Source: Clostridia bacterium (GTDB lineage: Bacteria > Bacillota > Clostridia > Oscillospirales > CAG-272). From it: 54,235 nt of DNA. The notes below the pieces were generated by a model. That model was not told the DNA's origin. It searched no databases and was given only the letters and a program-made list of their open reading frames with translations. Within the stretch, counting starts at the first letter, position 1, and each line of letters opens with the position of its first letter. The position numbers and the translations under genes are program-made. The stretch is taken from the NCBI GenBank assembly GCA_017503865.1, contig JAFVSI010000047.1, positions 1 through 54,235 on the forward strand. The letters are read 5' to 3'. Shown here one piece after another: positions 1-8,496 of the stretch.

Positions 1-46
1 AAAAACACTATATATTGTGCTTTCGGAGATAAAATATACTATATTT

Positions 47-96
47 TGCCCTTGGGGTGGTAGAGGCCGCAAGTTCAAGTCTTGTCACTCAGACCA
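47..96 (+). other. 3' half of a tRNA gene, probable attachment-site remnant
   Basis: The sequence ends in a perfect tRNA 3' architecture: T-stem GCAAG (69-73), seven-base T-loop TTCAAGT (74-80), T-stem CTTGT (81-85), seven-base acceptor strand CACTCAG (86-92), discriminator A and CCA (94-96). The long GC-rich piece before the T-arm suggests a class II tRNA, probably Leu-like. No matching 5' acceptor (CTGAGTG) or D-arm exists upstream, where the DNA is AT-rich, so the tRNA is not complete. A tRNA 3' end beside a degenerate integrase is what integration at a tRNA leaves behind. Confidence 0.7.
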
Positions 97-97
97 G

Positions 98-128
98 TTC
101 GGAGGTTCATAACGAACCTCCGAATTTT
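98..128 (+). terminator. Hairpin terminator behind the tRNA remnant
   Basis: A perfect 11-bp stem (TTCGGAGGTTC / GAACCTCCGAA, 98-108 and 114-124) with a five-base loop is followed by TTTT. It lies directly after the CCA end, so it is probably the original tRNA terminator carried with the attachment site. Confidence 0.75.
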
Positions 129-135
129 CTTTATT

Positions 136-294
136 TTACGGGCTTTTTCGGGCTTTTTGGTGTTTGCTCCGCCTCGAAAATGTCCGCTTTTTTTTGCCTA
201 AAATCGGCTCAAAATCGGGCACGACCACATGTTTGACCACATTTGCCACGAAAAAGCTATATTCCATAAGGGTTTTTGACACTTTTCGATTTTA
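136..294 (-). pseudogene. Possible detached C-terminal tail of the integrase
   Basis: A minus-strand frame open from 291 down to a stop at 136-138 encodes about 51 residues. They include a VVKHVVVPDFEPILGKKKR stretch and a basic end (KHQKARKSP). It lies where the 3' end of the integrase gene should be, between the truncated integrase and the tRNA remnant. I read it as a surviving tail after an internal deletion. It could equally be conserved non-coding element-end DNA that happens to be open, because another frame is also partly open here. Confidence 0.3.
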
Positions 295-303
295 TGCAAA
301 ATG

Positions 304-334
304 ACGGCGGTTCTCTGCTCTTGAGAACCGCCGT
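304..334. terminator. 12-bp inverted repeat downstream of the truncated integrase
   Basis: ACGGCGGTTCTC (304-315) pairs perfectly with GAGAACCGCCGT (323-334) across a seven-base loop. It lies 30 bp beyond the integrase stop. It may be a terminator for that gene, or part of the element end exposed by the deletion. Confidence 0.55.
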
Positions 335-363
335 TTTAAGTTTTTCGGTTGGCTTTTCCTTGT

Positions 364-1170
364 TTACTGCGTATCAGTTTTACGCTTGCCGTCATCGGTC
401 TTGGTCTCGCCAATGACGAGCTCCTTGTTTACGAAATCCACCGACCGTGCCACACGCAAGGTTCGCTTTTCCCTGTCAAAATCCTCCCAACGGAGTCCGC
501 AGATCTCGCCCTGGCGCATGCCCGTGATGATCTCGGTGTAGAAGAAATCGTACCATTCCTCGTCCCCTTCGATGAGCTTCATGAAGGTTTCGAGCTGATC
601 CTTGGTCAGCACCTGCTTCTCGTTGCGGTGGATTTTCGGAGGTGAAGTCCCATCCGCAGGGTTCTTCGGAATGAGCCCTTCGCGAACTGCGCTGTCGAGC
701 GCCTCGCGTAAGATCATGTGGATGCCTCGGACGGTGGCGTTGGAAAGCCCTTTGCCCTTGCCGTTATCCTGCATGCGCCCCGACTCCAGGAGGCGGTTGT
801 AGTGCTTTTGAATCTCCGCTGTTTTGAGCTGCGTGATCCTTTTCGAGCCGAGATACGGCAGGATGTGGTTGGCAATGTCCTTACTGTACCCTGCGTAGGT
901 ACTTGGGCACAGGATGGGCTTTTTGTATTCATTCAGCCATCTTTCGAGCCATTCGCCGAGGGTGATGGAGCTGTCCTCGGTCAGCTCCACCCCTGCGTAC
1001 TGATCCTTCAGCTCATGGAGTTTTGGCATAAGGTCGCCTTGTTTCTCGGCAAACACCGAACGGTATATCGGTTTGCCGTCTTCTTTATGACCGACAACGA
1101 TGCGGCCTTCCCATCTGCCGTCGGCTCTTTTCCGTACAAGTCCGTCACCCGACGGACGTCTTTTTCCCAT
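364..1170 (-). pseudogene. Tyrosine site-specific integrase, C-terminally truncated
   Basis: The 268-residue product has an N-terminal arm-type DNA-binding region (about residues 8-58), a SAM-like core-binding domain (about 65-170), and the start of the catalytic domain, including box A with its catalytic arginine (TGMRQGE, R219). Full-length relatives are about 380-400 residues. Here the frame stops 50 residues after box A, so the HxLRH box and the nucleophilic tyrosine are missing. The enzyme cannot be an active recombinase. No excisionase gene precedes it. The gene runs toward the tRNA remnant, the usual orientation for an integrase at the end of an integrative element. Confidence 0.85.
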
Positions 1171-1268
1171 ATATTAATGTCCTTTCGTTAGTTTTTTCAA
1201 CACAAACAATACCACAAAGATATTTGAATATCCAGTGGTATTGCGTAGAGTTATCAATTTGTTATCAA

Positions 1269-1469
1269 TTACATTCCACCCATCGTAAGCCCCATAAGAT
1301 GTTGTTTGATTTCAACATGAAAATCATTTCCTATCTCAACACCGGTATGATAACGAGAAGAATAAAAAATTATCTCTTTAGGAATACCAATCTCTATTAA
1401 TGCATCAACAAATTTTTCCCCTATTTCAGTATCTAAAGAAGAATGGCTTATAAATATTTTCTTTTCCAT
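1269..1469 (-). pseudogene. N-terminal fragment of a TIR-domain protein
   Basis: The 66-residue product starts with the classic TIR beta-1/alpha-A segment (KIFISHSSLDTEIGEKF) and continues through strand B (IFYSS) and the BB-loop region (GVEIGNDF). It then ends in an unrelated-looking tail (MGLTMGGM). TIR domains are about 130-150 residues, so roughly the second half, including the usual NADase glutamate region, is absent. The gene lies 29 bp downstream of the DUF2971 gene on the same strand and has its own ribosome site (GGAGAATTC before ATG), which suggests a two-gene operon. The loss probably came with the rearrangement that joined it to the integrase upstream region. Confidence 0.75.
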
Positions 1470-1498
1470 GAATTCTCCATAATATATGTTTTGTAACT

Positions 1499-2494
1499 TC
1501 AGTTTATTTCTTTTTCTATAAGTTGATATTTATTGGAATTTAGAGGCATTTCCATAATTGAAACAGGAACTTGTAACTTTTTTGCAATGTCTATAAGTTC
1601 TTTCTTGTATACACAATGGCAACCTATAATTATTTTTGATATTTTCAGACCATAGTCCTCACAATCAACATTCCCACATTTTTCACCGTTTTCCGCACAA
1701 CCCATTTCAATTAATCTGACTTCTTTTTCATATGACCAACTTAAATCTTTTATGGCTTGAACATATAACATATATGCAATATGTTCTTCGTCATCCTTTA
1801 TTTTATCAAAACTAATTTTAATTTTATTCAAGTTGTTTTTTACTTCATCGCTATCTGTAATTGATGCTAATAACGGACGTTTATTTACATATTGAACTGG
1901 GAATAAATGCTGTTTTGAACTTATCTCGTATTCAACACAGTATCCTCTGCAACCATTAGCATAATGTCCCCACATTAAAATATTATCGTACTTATATGAA
2001 AACGAAGATTGAATGTACATATCTCTTTGGTTTTTGATTTTATTTATTAACAACTCAAAAAACTCGTTTTTTTCTTTTTCTATCCGTTCATCTACAAAAG
2101 CATACATTCCTTCATATGGATCATTGAGAACAGAGCAGTCTGACATCCATATTTTCTTGTTTTCTAACGAGTATAATTTTTTCTTATCTAAATCATCACC
2201 TTTTTTCAAAGAAAGAGAACAAAATTTATAAATCTTATTGGGCAGTTCTTTTTTTGCTGTGCGCATAGCTTCTATGCTTAAGGGGTCATTATGTCCTCTC
2301 TTTTTTCTTCTCTTGTTAATTAAGTATATTACAATCGGCGAAACTCCTGCATATGCATAAAATAAACGCGATACTATATCAGTAATCCAAAACCTATCAC
2401 CGCCAGCAAAATGAATAATTATGGAAATTATGAATACAATTAGGGCTATGACAGAAATTGTATATACAAAGCTTTCGATTTTATGAGGCTTCAT
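1499..2494 (-). CDS. Membrane-anchored DUF2971 family protein
   Basis: The 331-residue protein has two N-terminal membrane helices (about residues 8-30 and 41-60), a basic stop-transfer run (NKRRKKR), and a cytoplasmic DUF2971 domain. Conserved DUF2971 landmarks are visible: LNDPYEG (123-129), MWGHYANGCRGYCVEYE (174-190), WSYEKEVR (253-260) and IIIGCHC (288-294). The biochemical activity of DUF2971 is not known to me. It is upstream of the TIR fragment in an apparent operon and has a paralogue with the same architecture at 6361. A role in phage defence is inferred from the neighbours only. Confidence 0.8.
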   Translation of the reverse strand: MKPHKIESFVYTISVIALIVFIISIIIHFAGGDRFWITDIVSRLFYAYAGVSPIVIYLINKRRKKRGHNDPLSIEAMRTAKKELPNKIYKFCSLSLKKGDDLDKKKLYSLENKKIWMSDCSVLNDPYEGMYAFVDERIEKEKNEFFELLINKIKNQRDMYIQSSFSYKYDNILMWGHYANGCRGYCVEYEISSKQHLFPVQYVNKRPLLASITDSDEVKNNLNKIKISFDKIKDDEEHIAYMLYVQAIKDLSWSYEKEVRLIEMGCAENGEKCGNVDCEDYGLKISKIIIGCHCVYKKELIDIAKKLQVPVSIMEMPLNSNKYQLIEKEIN

Positions 2495-2681
2495 TTTTCC
2501 TCCTAGTCATCTTATTTCTATGGTGTTAATTATATCATATTTTGTTAAAACAATCAACTTTAAAAGCACGAATATTTTAAATCAATAACAACACAACTAT
2601 AAATCACACCTGTCATTATACACAGCTCACAAACTAACATCTCAAACATTTATTTCTTATGACGACGATATAACACTTAAA

Positions 2682-2710
2682 TTGACAAAATCAAAACTCC
2701 GTAGTATAAT
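2682..2710 (+). promoter_or_regulatory. Sigma-A promoter for the AlbA_2 gene
   Basis: A perfect TTGACA (2682-2687) and a perfect TATAAT (2705-2710) are separated by 17 bp, 47 bp before the start codon. This consensus promoter predicts strong constitutive transcription unless it is repressed. Confidence 0.85.
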
Positions 2711-2756
2711 ATAAGTGGGGCTTTGCTTTTATTTTTTAATCTAAGGAAGTGACGAT

Positions 2757-4019
2757 ATGTATTCACCGTTTATCAATAAAAAAGGAAACCCTGTTACTAT
2801 AACACAGCTAAAATATTCTCACCTTGAACAGCTTAAAGAATGTGACGAAGGACATCACTTAGAGTACAAGAAAATTCTTGAAGACGGGGGACGAGCACAA
2901 CTTGCAAAGGAAATTGCTTCTTTCGCGAACTGCGAAGGCGGATGGTTGATTGTTGGTATCGACGATAAAACAAAAGAAATCATTCCTGTAGATAAGTGCG
3001 ATTATAGTCAAAAAGTGGGAAAAATCGCTTGTCGAATATCTCCTATGCCTGAATTTGAAACACGTTTTTTGTCCCTTCCTAGTGATAAAACCAAAGGAGT
3101 TCTTGTCATTTACGTATACGAGGGGAGAAATGCGCCGTATATTTGTAACGGAAGTATATATGTGCGTAGTGGAAGTAGCAAGGAGTCTGTTAAAACAGCG
3201 GATAGAGGAAATATTGAGTATCTTTATGAACGTTCTCGCTCTTATACAGAGGAAGTAGAAAAGTTTTGCAAAAGAGATTATTATTTTTCATATAATAAGG
3301 TTTTGCAGAGAGGTGCTGTATCTCCAATTGCGAGTATTTATTTAAAAAATATAAGTATGAAAAAGAATAAGTACTTAAATGTTTACAAGAACCGAGATAA
3401 AATTATTGATTTTATAACAACCACATTTCAAGTATTCGACCATGTCAGCTATTCAATGGAATCAATTATTTTCATGCATAAAGCAGTATTGCCGGGTTCT
3501 AAAGGCGGTACCTTTATATTTGAATTATTTTATGATTGGTCTTGTAAAATTTTAGTACCTATTGGTTGTACAAGCACAAACCAAGTTGAAAAATTCAAGG
3601 AACAATTTTGCCAGTTTGGAATTTCAGAAAAAGCAGTTGAAAATTTCAACATCGCCGACGGAACCTCTGTGTGTAATGCCTTATTTGGAGGATTACATTT
3701 GTTTGCTGATTTGGCGAAAGCATATAAGCTTAAAGAAAAAGATTATGCCTTCTGTACCGAATTTGAAAATTCCGGCGAATTAGTGCTCGCCTTTTGGGGT
3801 GATGCTTTCCAAAACTATATCAATAAATACGGCGTTCCATATGCACATAAAGAAGTTAATAGATGTGATATTCAATACTTCCGTAATGGAAGCAATGTGA
3901 TGTTTTCCGATCTTGCCGCATCTTTTTTACTTGATTATATAGGGGCTGCTTTCGGCTATCGCTCCGATTCTTTTGGCACTATCATTAACGAATCAAACTA
4001 TACAGTTGCAATGGAATGA
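2757..4019 (+). CDS. AlbA_2 (Schlafen AAA_4-like) domain protein
   Basis: The 420-residue protein begins after AAGGAAG with ATG. Residues about 24-135 match the AlbA_2/Schlafen-type domain: HLEYKKIL at its start, the ASFANCEGGWLIVGIDD core, and RSGSSKESVK near its end. The remaining 280 residues are not recognised; they are soluble, without membrane segments. Proteins with this domain bind nucleic acid or ATP, and several occur as transcription regulators or in phage-defence loci. The gene stands alone on the plus strand between two minus-strand defence-like genes and ends at the hairpin at 4208. Confidence 0.75.
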   Translation: MYSPFINKKGNPVTITQLKYSHLEQLKECDEGHHLEYKKILEDGGRAQLAKEIASFANCEGGWLIVGIDDKTKEIIPVDKCDYSQKVGKIACRISPMPEFETRFLSLPSDKTKGVLVIYVYEGRNAPYICNGSIYVRSGSSKESVKTADRGNIEYLYERSRSYTEEVEKFCKRDYYFSYNKVLQRGAVSPIASIYLKNISMKKNKYLNVYKNRDKIIDFITTTFQVFDHVSYSMESIIFMHKAVLPGSKGGTFIFELFYDWSCKILVPIGCTSTNQVEKFKEQFCQFGISEKAVENFNIADGTSVCNALFGGLHLFADLAKAYKLKEKDYAFCTEFENSGELVLAFWGDAFQNYINKYGVPYAHKEVNRCDIQYFRNGSNVMFSDLAASFLLDYIGAAFGYRSDSFGTIINESNYTVAME

Positions 4020-4207
4020 TTTTCAAAGGTCGTTGATATGTTTAACTTCGTTCAAATCACACTACGAAAAACGTTTTGAATATTTTATGGTAAACTATTT
4101 TGAAATCCTTTTTCAATCGCACAAAACAATATCTCAAAATGCATTTGTTACTTATTATCCACCTACGGTAAATACTTGTGGATCAAAATGAAATATAAAA
4201 GAAAAAA

Positions 4208-4245
4208 AGGTATTGGAATTATTAGCTTTTCCAATACCTCTTTTT
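4208..4245 (+). terminator. Rho-independent terminator after the AlbA_2 gene
   Basis: An 11-bp perfect stem, AGGTATTGGAA / TTCCAATACCT (4208-4218 and 4229-4239), is followed by a T-rich run. An A-run precedes it, so it can also stop transcription from the converging DUF262 gene. Nothing else is seen in the roughly 300 bp between 4020 and 4327. Confidence 0.8.
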
Positions 4246-4327
4246 ATTTTGTTACGCAGTTTAACGAGAAATTGCTACGCGTTTCGTTAGCAAATGTTTC
4301 AAATTCTCGATTTCAAAACAAAACACA

Positions 4328-6025
4328 TTAATCGCCAAGCAATTTCCTCAATTGCTGCGCCAATATAACTTTTCTCTCTTCATAAAATTCTCCAAAGTTG
4401 CTAAGGCTAAGAGATATGTTCTGAGGAATCAAAGCCTCTGCATAAAAGTCTTGTCTTTGGTCATCTGTCATTGAATTTACATAGATTTCCAAAGGAGTAT
4501 CTAACTTTTTAGCATTTGCAATTCCATGAAGCAAATGTAGGTTGGGCATTCTATTGCGATTCCCATGCCAATTCTTCCAATCAGGTATAGAAACCCCAAC
4601 AGGTCTTGTATCAAACTGAGAATAAGGATGCAAATGATCTATTTCATATTTTACCGATGAATCAAACCAACCAAGACTTAAATAGTACAGTGCTTCATCG
4701 ACTATACGGCTGTCTTTTTCAGAATTAATGATATCATCTATCTTACCTTCTGTTACTCTGAATTCTGTCATTTGATTCAACATATCAACGGTGATTTCAA
4801 AGTTGTTATCATTAATGTTACTCTTCATCTGTTGCAATTTTCCTGTTGTACCAGAACGGAAGTAAATAAACAAAATAGCTCGTACTAAATATGTAAATAT
4901 ACCTTTGACATTGTCCTTATAGTCAGGATTGTAATATATGGAATAGATTATAGGCAAAAGAATATTCCAACAAGTAGCGAATCTATCCAAATCAATCTTC
5001 ATTTCAACAAAAAGCTCTATCAAATCATTGAGTACTTTCTTAAAAGAGTTCCAGTCATTTTTTAGATCGTTAGCTATTTTGGCATTTATGTTTGATTTTA
5101 TAACATCACCATAAATCATAAGTGCGGTTCTAATAAGAAACTCATTGCCAAACTTCTCATAAGGGCCAACGAGCAATTTACCAAATTCAGTTTTAGCATT
5201 TGGCCAGTAAGCTTCAAGAATTGACATTGTTATTTCCGATTTTCTTAAAGCTTTTCCACCACTATTGAAACGAACAAACATCTCTAGTGCATCATCTTGC
5301 TTCATATCTTGGATTTCTGTATATCTTATTAATTTCTCAACAAAAATCTTCTGATAAAGCTTATTCAAGATATTTCGTGCATAGTCCTTGCTATTTTCCG
5401 GTACCGCCTGAATAGCGTTCTCAATAGCATTTTCTCGTGTGTTATCATCCACAAATTTGTCATCAAGTATGTGTCTAATTTCAAACTGCGTAGGGCTAAT
5501 TTTACCAATTTTATCGTAATACTTGATATCAAACTTTTTGCTATTATACTCATCTACATCTACAGTGAGTTTGTTCTTATTCAACTCAATAACAAGTTTG
5601 GTAACGATTCCAGTATTTGTATTTTTTCTAGTGTGCTTGGGACGTATAACAGTATCCCCCAAAAGAGAAAGATACAACGATGTCAATCTTTGTTGACCGT
5701 CCAAAATAGCAGTATCTGTATATCTTAAATCTATGGTTTTTAAGTCGTAGTTTACACTATCTGCCTGTCTGCTACTATCAAAAGTAACCTTGGTTAAAAA
5801 ATCACACACATATGTATCCCATGTAACATTACTATCATCAACATGCCAAAACAAAAATGTAGCAATAGGATAGTCCAAAAGAATAGAGTCCCAAAGTTTT
5901 TCTATTTGTTCCATACTCCACACATATTGGCGCTGAAACGCTGGCATAACATATTTACCATTCTTAATATTTTGAATGGCCTCATATATAGTTATACTGT
6001 TATCAATTAATTTACTCAAAAGCAT
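4328..6025 (-). CDS. DUF262/HNH (GmrSD-like) protein, probable type IV restriction or defence nuclease
   Basis: The 565-residue protein begins with a ParB-like DUF262 domain: PAFQRQYVW at about 28-36 and ILDGQQRLTSL at about 107-117, the motif of the GmrS NTPase/nuclease half. The C-terminus carries an HNH-like DUF1524-type half: YEIDHLHPYSQF, then NRNRMPNLHLLHG with ANAKK, giving the paired histidines and asparagines of the nuclease. Both halves are in one chain, as in fused GmrSD/BrxU enzymes that cut modified phage DNA. It starts after GAGAGGG. The usual length for this fused family is about 550-700 residues, so it appears complete. Its target is unknown. Confidence 0.8.
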   Translation of the reverse strand: MLLSKLIDNSITIYEAIQNIKNGKYVMPAFQRQYVWSMEQIEKLWDSILLDYPIATFLFWHVDDSNVTWDTYVCDFLTKVTFDSSRQADSVNYDLKTIDLRYTDTAILDGQQRLTSLYLSLLGDTVIRPKHTRKNTNTGIVTKLVIELNKNKLTVDVDEYNSKKFDIKYYDKIGKISPTQFEIRHILDDKFVDDNTRENAIENAIQAVPENSKDYARNILNKLYQKIFVEKLIRYTEIQDMKQDDALEMFVRFNSGGKALRKSEITMSILEAYWPNAKTEFGKLLVGPYEKFGNEFLIRTALMIYGDVIKSNINAKIANDLKNDWNSFKKVLNDLIELFVEMKIDLDRFATCWNILLPIIYSIYYNPDYKDNVKGIFTYLVRAILFIYFRSGTTGKLQQMKSNINDNNFEITVDMLNQMTEFRVTEGKIDDIINSEKDSRIVDEALYYLSLGWFDSSVKYEIDHLHPYSQFDTRPVGVSIPDWKNWHGNRNRMPNLHLLHGIANAKKLDTPLEIYVNSMTDDQRQDFYAEALIPQNISLSLSNFGEFYEERKVILAQQLRKLLGD

Positions 6026-6209
6026 ACCCTCTCTTTCGGTTCGTTGAAACCATTATACCATATCAAGAAAACATTTACAAGAATATATTAAAGGTTTTTT
6101 TCATTTGCAACATTTCCGCAAACAATCCCTCTCCCCTATTCGCGAATGCACAAACACACGATATAATTATCCTATCACTACTTAGGAGGATATTAAATTA
6201 TTTGTTTAT

Positions 6210-6236
6210 AATGGGATGGCGAAAATACATCCCATT
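6210..6236. other. 9-bp perfect hairpin in the intergenic leader
   Basis: AATGGGATG (6210-6218) pairs with CATCCCATT (6228-6236) across a nine-base loop. It lies 20 bp after an orphan AGGAGG (6184-6189) that has no convincing gene behind it, only a possible 19-codon frame. There is no T-run, so it is not a terminator. The 335-bp gap 6026-6360 otherwise holds only a second inverted repeat, ATGATA-N6-TATCAT (6311-6328), near the next gene. Confidence 0.45.
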
Positions 6237-6360
6237 ATGCCACATTATGATATTCCATATAAATAACTAGAGAACTTTTAACAAATATCCATTTCTTTTT
6301 GCCCCAAATTATGATACAATTATATCATAATATATACTTCACATTTTAGCGAGGCACTTT

Positions 6361-7458
6361 ATGTATTTTAAAAGAGAAAAAAATGAATTTTTACGCCTAC
6401 TCTGCTTTGGAGCCACATTTTTTGTTGCAGGAATGATATTTGAAGATATGCTTAACTTAAACGGACATATTGTTACTTTAATTGGAATAGGAATACATCT
6501 TTTTGCCTATATAATTTATAGGTTAATAGTAGCGCTTAATCCTCTTAAAAGAATAGAGCGAAAAATAAATAAACAACCATACAAACATCAACAACTCAAA
6601 ATGTATTTTGATGAATATATTCCCGAAACGAAAAAAAGCTATCCAAAAAAAATTTATAAATATGTTAGTCTCACCACACCTACCGACGAAGAAAAGAACA
6701 CTCTTGCCACATTGTTTAAATCACCAAATTTAAAAAAATGGATAAAAGGCTCTTCAAATCGCACTATTAATGAAAACAAGCTTTATTCTTTGGCTACCGA
6801 CTCACTATGGTTCACAAGAAGTAATAGTGCCACGTTGAACGATCCTTTTGAAGGAAGACGAAATTCATATGACGATGACCTTTTCCCATTTGAAGCATGG
6901 CAAATAGAATATTTGAAACAATTCGCAGAAAATATTAGAAACAATCTTTTTATATGTTGCTTATCTAAAAACAACGATTCCCCTCCCATGTGGGCAAACT
7001 ATGCAAATAATTACAACGGCTACTGTTTGGAATTCGAAATATTAGATACTAATAATTTATGTGAAGTATATTATACTTATGGAAAAAACCCTTTCAACTT
7101 TGAATATAAAGGGTTGGAGAATGACTTGCTAGAAGACAAAATCACGAGAGACGAAGCTTATAAATACATAGAGCAACTGCACATTTATTGGGCTTCATCA
7201 AAGCATAGCGATTGGAATTACGAAGATGAGATTAGAGCGTTGTTTTGCAATTTGAACAAAGATATGAATATAGCATACGAAACCATAGGCATAAAGCTTT
7301 CGGCAATCATAGTTGGACACAATTGTTCTAAAGAATATCAAGACTTCCTTGTGTATATGGCAAAAAGATTATCTATTCCTGTCAAAATAACTACACTTAA
7401 TACAACAACCAATAATTACATTGATGTCATCAACTACGATGTTACAATAAAACATTAA
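6361..7458 (+). CDS. Second membrane-anchored DUF2971 family protein
   Basis: The 365-residue product has the same layout as the protein at 1499-2494: two N-terminal membrane helices (about 11-31 and 36-58), a basic linker, then DUF2971 with LNDPFEG (159-165), MWANYANNYNGYCLEFE (210-226), WNYEDEIR (285-292) and IIVGHNC (316-322). The two share motifs but diverge elsewhere, so they are old paralogues rather than a recent duplication. An inverted repeat (ATGATA-N6-TATCAT) about 35 bp upstream may be an operator. The gene converges on the nucleotidyltransferase and shares the long hairpin at 7496. Function unknown. Confidence 0.8.
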   Translation: MYFKREKNEFLRLLCFGATFFVAGMIFEDMLNLNGHIVTLIGIGIHLFAYIIYRLIVALNPLKRIERKINKQPYKHQQLKMYFDEYIPETKKSYPKKIYKYVSLTTPTDEEKNTLATLFKSPNLKKWIKGSSNRTINENKLYSLATDSLWFTRSNSATLNDPFEGRRNSYDDDLFPFEAWQIEYLKQFAENIRNNLFICCLSKNNDSPPMWANYANNYNGYCLEFEILDTNNLCEVYYTYGKNPFNFEYKGLENDLLEDKITRDEAYKYIEQLHIYWASSKHSDWNYEDEIRALFCNLNKDMNIAYETIGIKLSAIIVGHNCSKEYQDFLVYMAKRLSIPVKITTLNTTTNNYIDVINYDVTIKH

Positions 7459-7495
7459 TTTCTTTCATAGTAGTATACGTAAGCTATTAACTTAA

Positions 7496-7542
7496 AACTA
7501 ATAAAGCCTTGAAAACGTTGAGTTTTCAAGGCTTTATTAGTT
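7496..7542. terminator. 21-bp perfect inverted repeat, bidirectional terminator
   Basis: The left arm (7496-7516) and right arm (7522-7542) pair without mismatch over 21 bp around a five-base loop, GTTGA. It lies between two convergent genes and probably ends both transcripts, although the T-runs are weak. The nucleotidyltransferase frame, if shifted, would stop inside the right arm at 7537-7539. Confidence 0.7.
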
Positions 7543-8222
7543 GCTTATTACATCTACCCTATTGGCATTTGTCAATGTTTTTACAACTTGCAAAGCCTTG
7601 CGTACATACTCCACATATGAAGTACACCAAACATATGAACACATCATATCTTCAGCTATCTTTTTTTCAATGCATACGAGGCTAAATCTCGGTAATTTTT
7701 CTGAATATTCCAATGTTTAATCAGCCTCACAACTGGCTTTATCTTATAGCAATTATTAACGTTACATTTTGTTAGCTTGTCATAAAAACCATTTGGATCT
7801 GTATACATCCACTCTGATGGCCCATTTGGAATATAGTAAGACCCATTTGAAATATATGCTGGAGTCAACTCGAATTTAATATGATTTAATTCAAGGACAA
7901 TTGTAGGGCTTGATTGATATATTTCCGAAGTCGAATAATAATGCTCTGCGAAAGTTTTCAACCTATTCAAAAAGGTTTGAGGTTTATACCTATTGGGATT
8001 TAAGAATACAATCATTATATCAATGTCAGAGGAAGCGTCTACCTTTCTTGGCAAAATAGTTCCTCTATCATAAGATCCGAATACTTTCTTATCTGTGACA
8101 TCATCAAAATAAGAATCAATACGTGATTTAATGGTCGAAATAGATGTTTTTATGCTAGCATTTTCAGATTCACTTAAAACCAAATCACTAGCCAACTCTA
8201 AAAGATATGAGTTTACAGACAT
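7537..8222 (-). pseudogene. SMODS/CBASS-type nucleotidyltransferase interrupted by a -1 frameshift
   Basis: The uninterrupted frame 8222-7656 gives 188 residues with the nucleotidyltransferase signature GSYDRGT (49-55), the metal-binding pair D66 and D68 in SSDIDI, and a third acidic residue in KFELTPA (E118). This is the pattern of cGAS/DncV-like (SMODS) nucleotidyltransferases that make cyclic oligonucleotides in CBASS defence. The frame stops at 7656-7658 just after a run of seven A (plus-strand T7, 7661-7667). In the -1 frame it continues for about 41 codons (IAEDMMCSYVWC onward) to a stop at 7537, giving a helical tail expected of the family. So it is a disrupted gene, a sequencing error, or less likely a slippage-expressed gene. 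No CBASS effector lies next to it. Confidence 0.65.
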
Positions 8223-8496
8223 AAAATAATCCTCCTGTCTATATTATCGAATTTTGTATATCTATATTTAAGACTAATCATACCACAGAATATGTGGTTA
8301 TAAGATCTTCGTTTCCTACGTATTTTCTAATATCATCTTGCGGCATAATTTAATACTGAAGTTGATTGGGTCCTATGTTGAATATAAAAAATATTTACTC
8401 ATTTACCGTTTTCATCGCAAACAGGAAATTTTTTAATAATACTCGTTGCAACCTATTAACATTTTTGTTTTATGCATTGACATCTCACACCTAATC
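8223..8496. other. Intergenic gap, nothing recognised
   Basis: This AT-rich stretch between two minus-strand genes has no open frame with a ribosome site, no strong hairpin, and no repeat that I can identify. Confidence 0.5.

Noticed and set aside
3973..4191. Small plus-strand frame overlapping the end of the AlbA_2 gene
   Set aside because: It has no ribosome site, overlaps the real gene in another frame, and codes for an unremarkable peptide.
6190..6271. Short leader peptide gene after AGGAGG at 6184
   Set aside because: The best start (TTG or ATG) is poorly spaced, only about 19 codons are open, and no regulatory codon run is evident; kept only as part of a low-interest finding.
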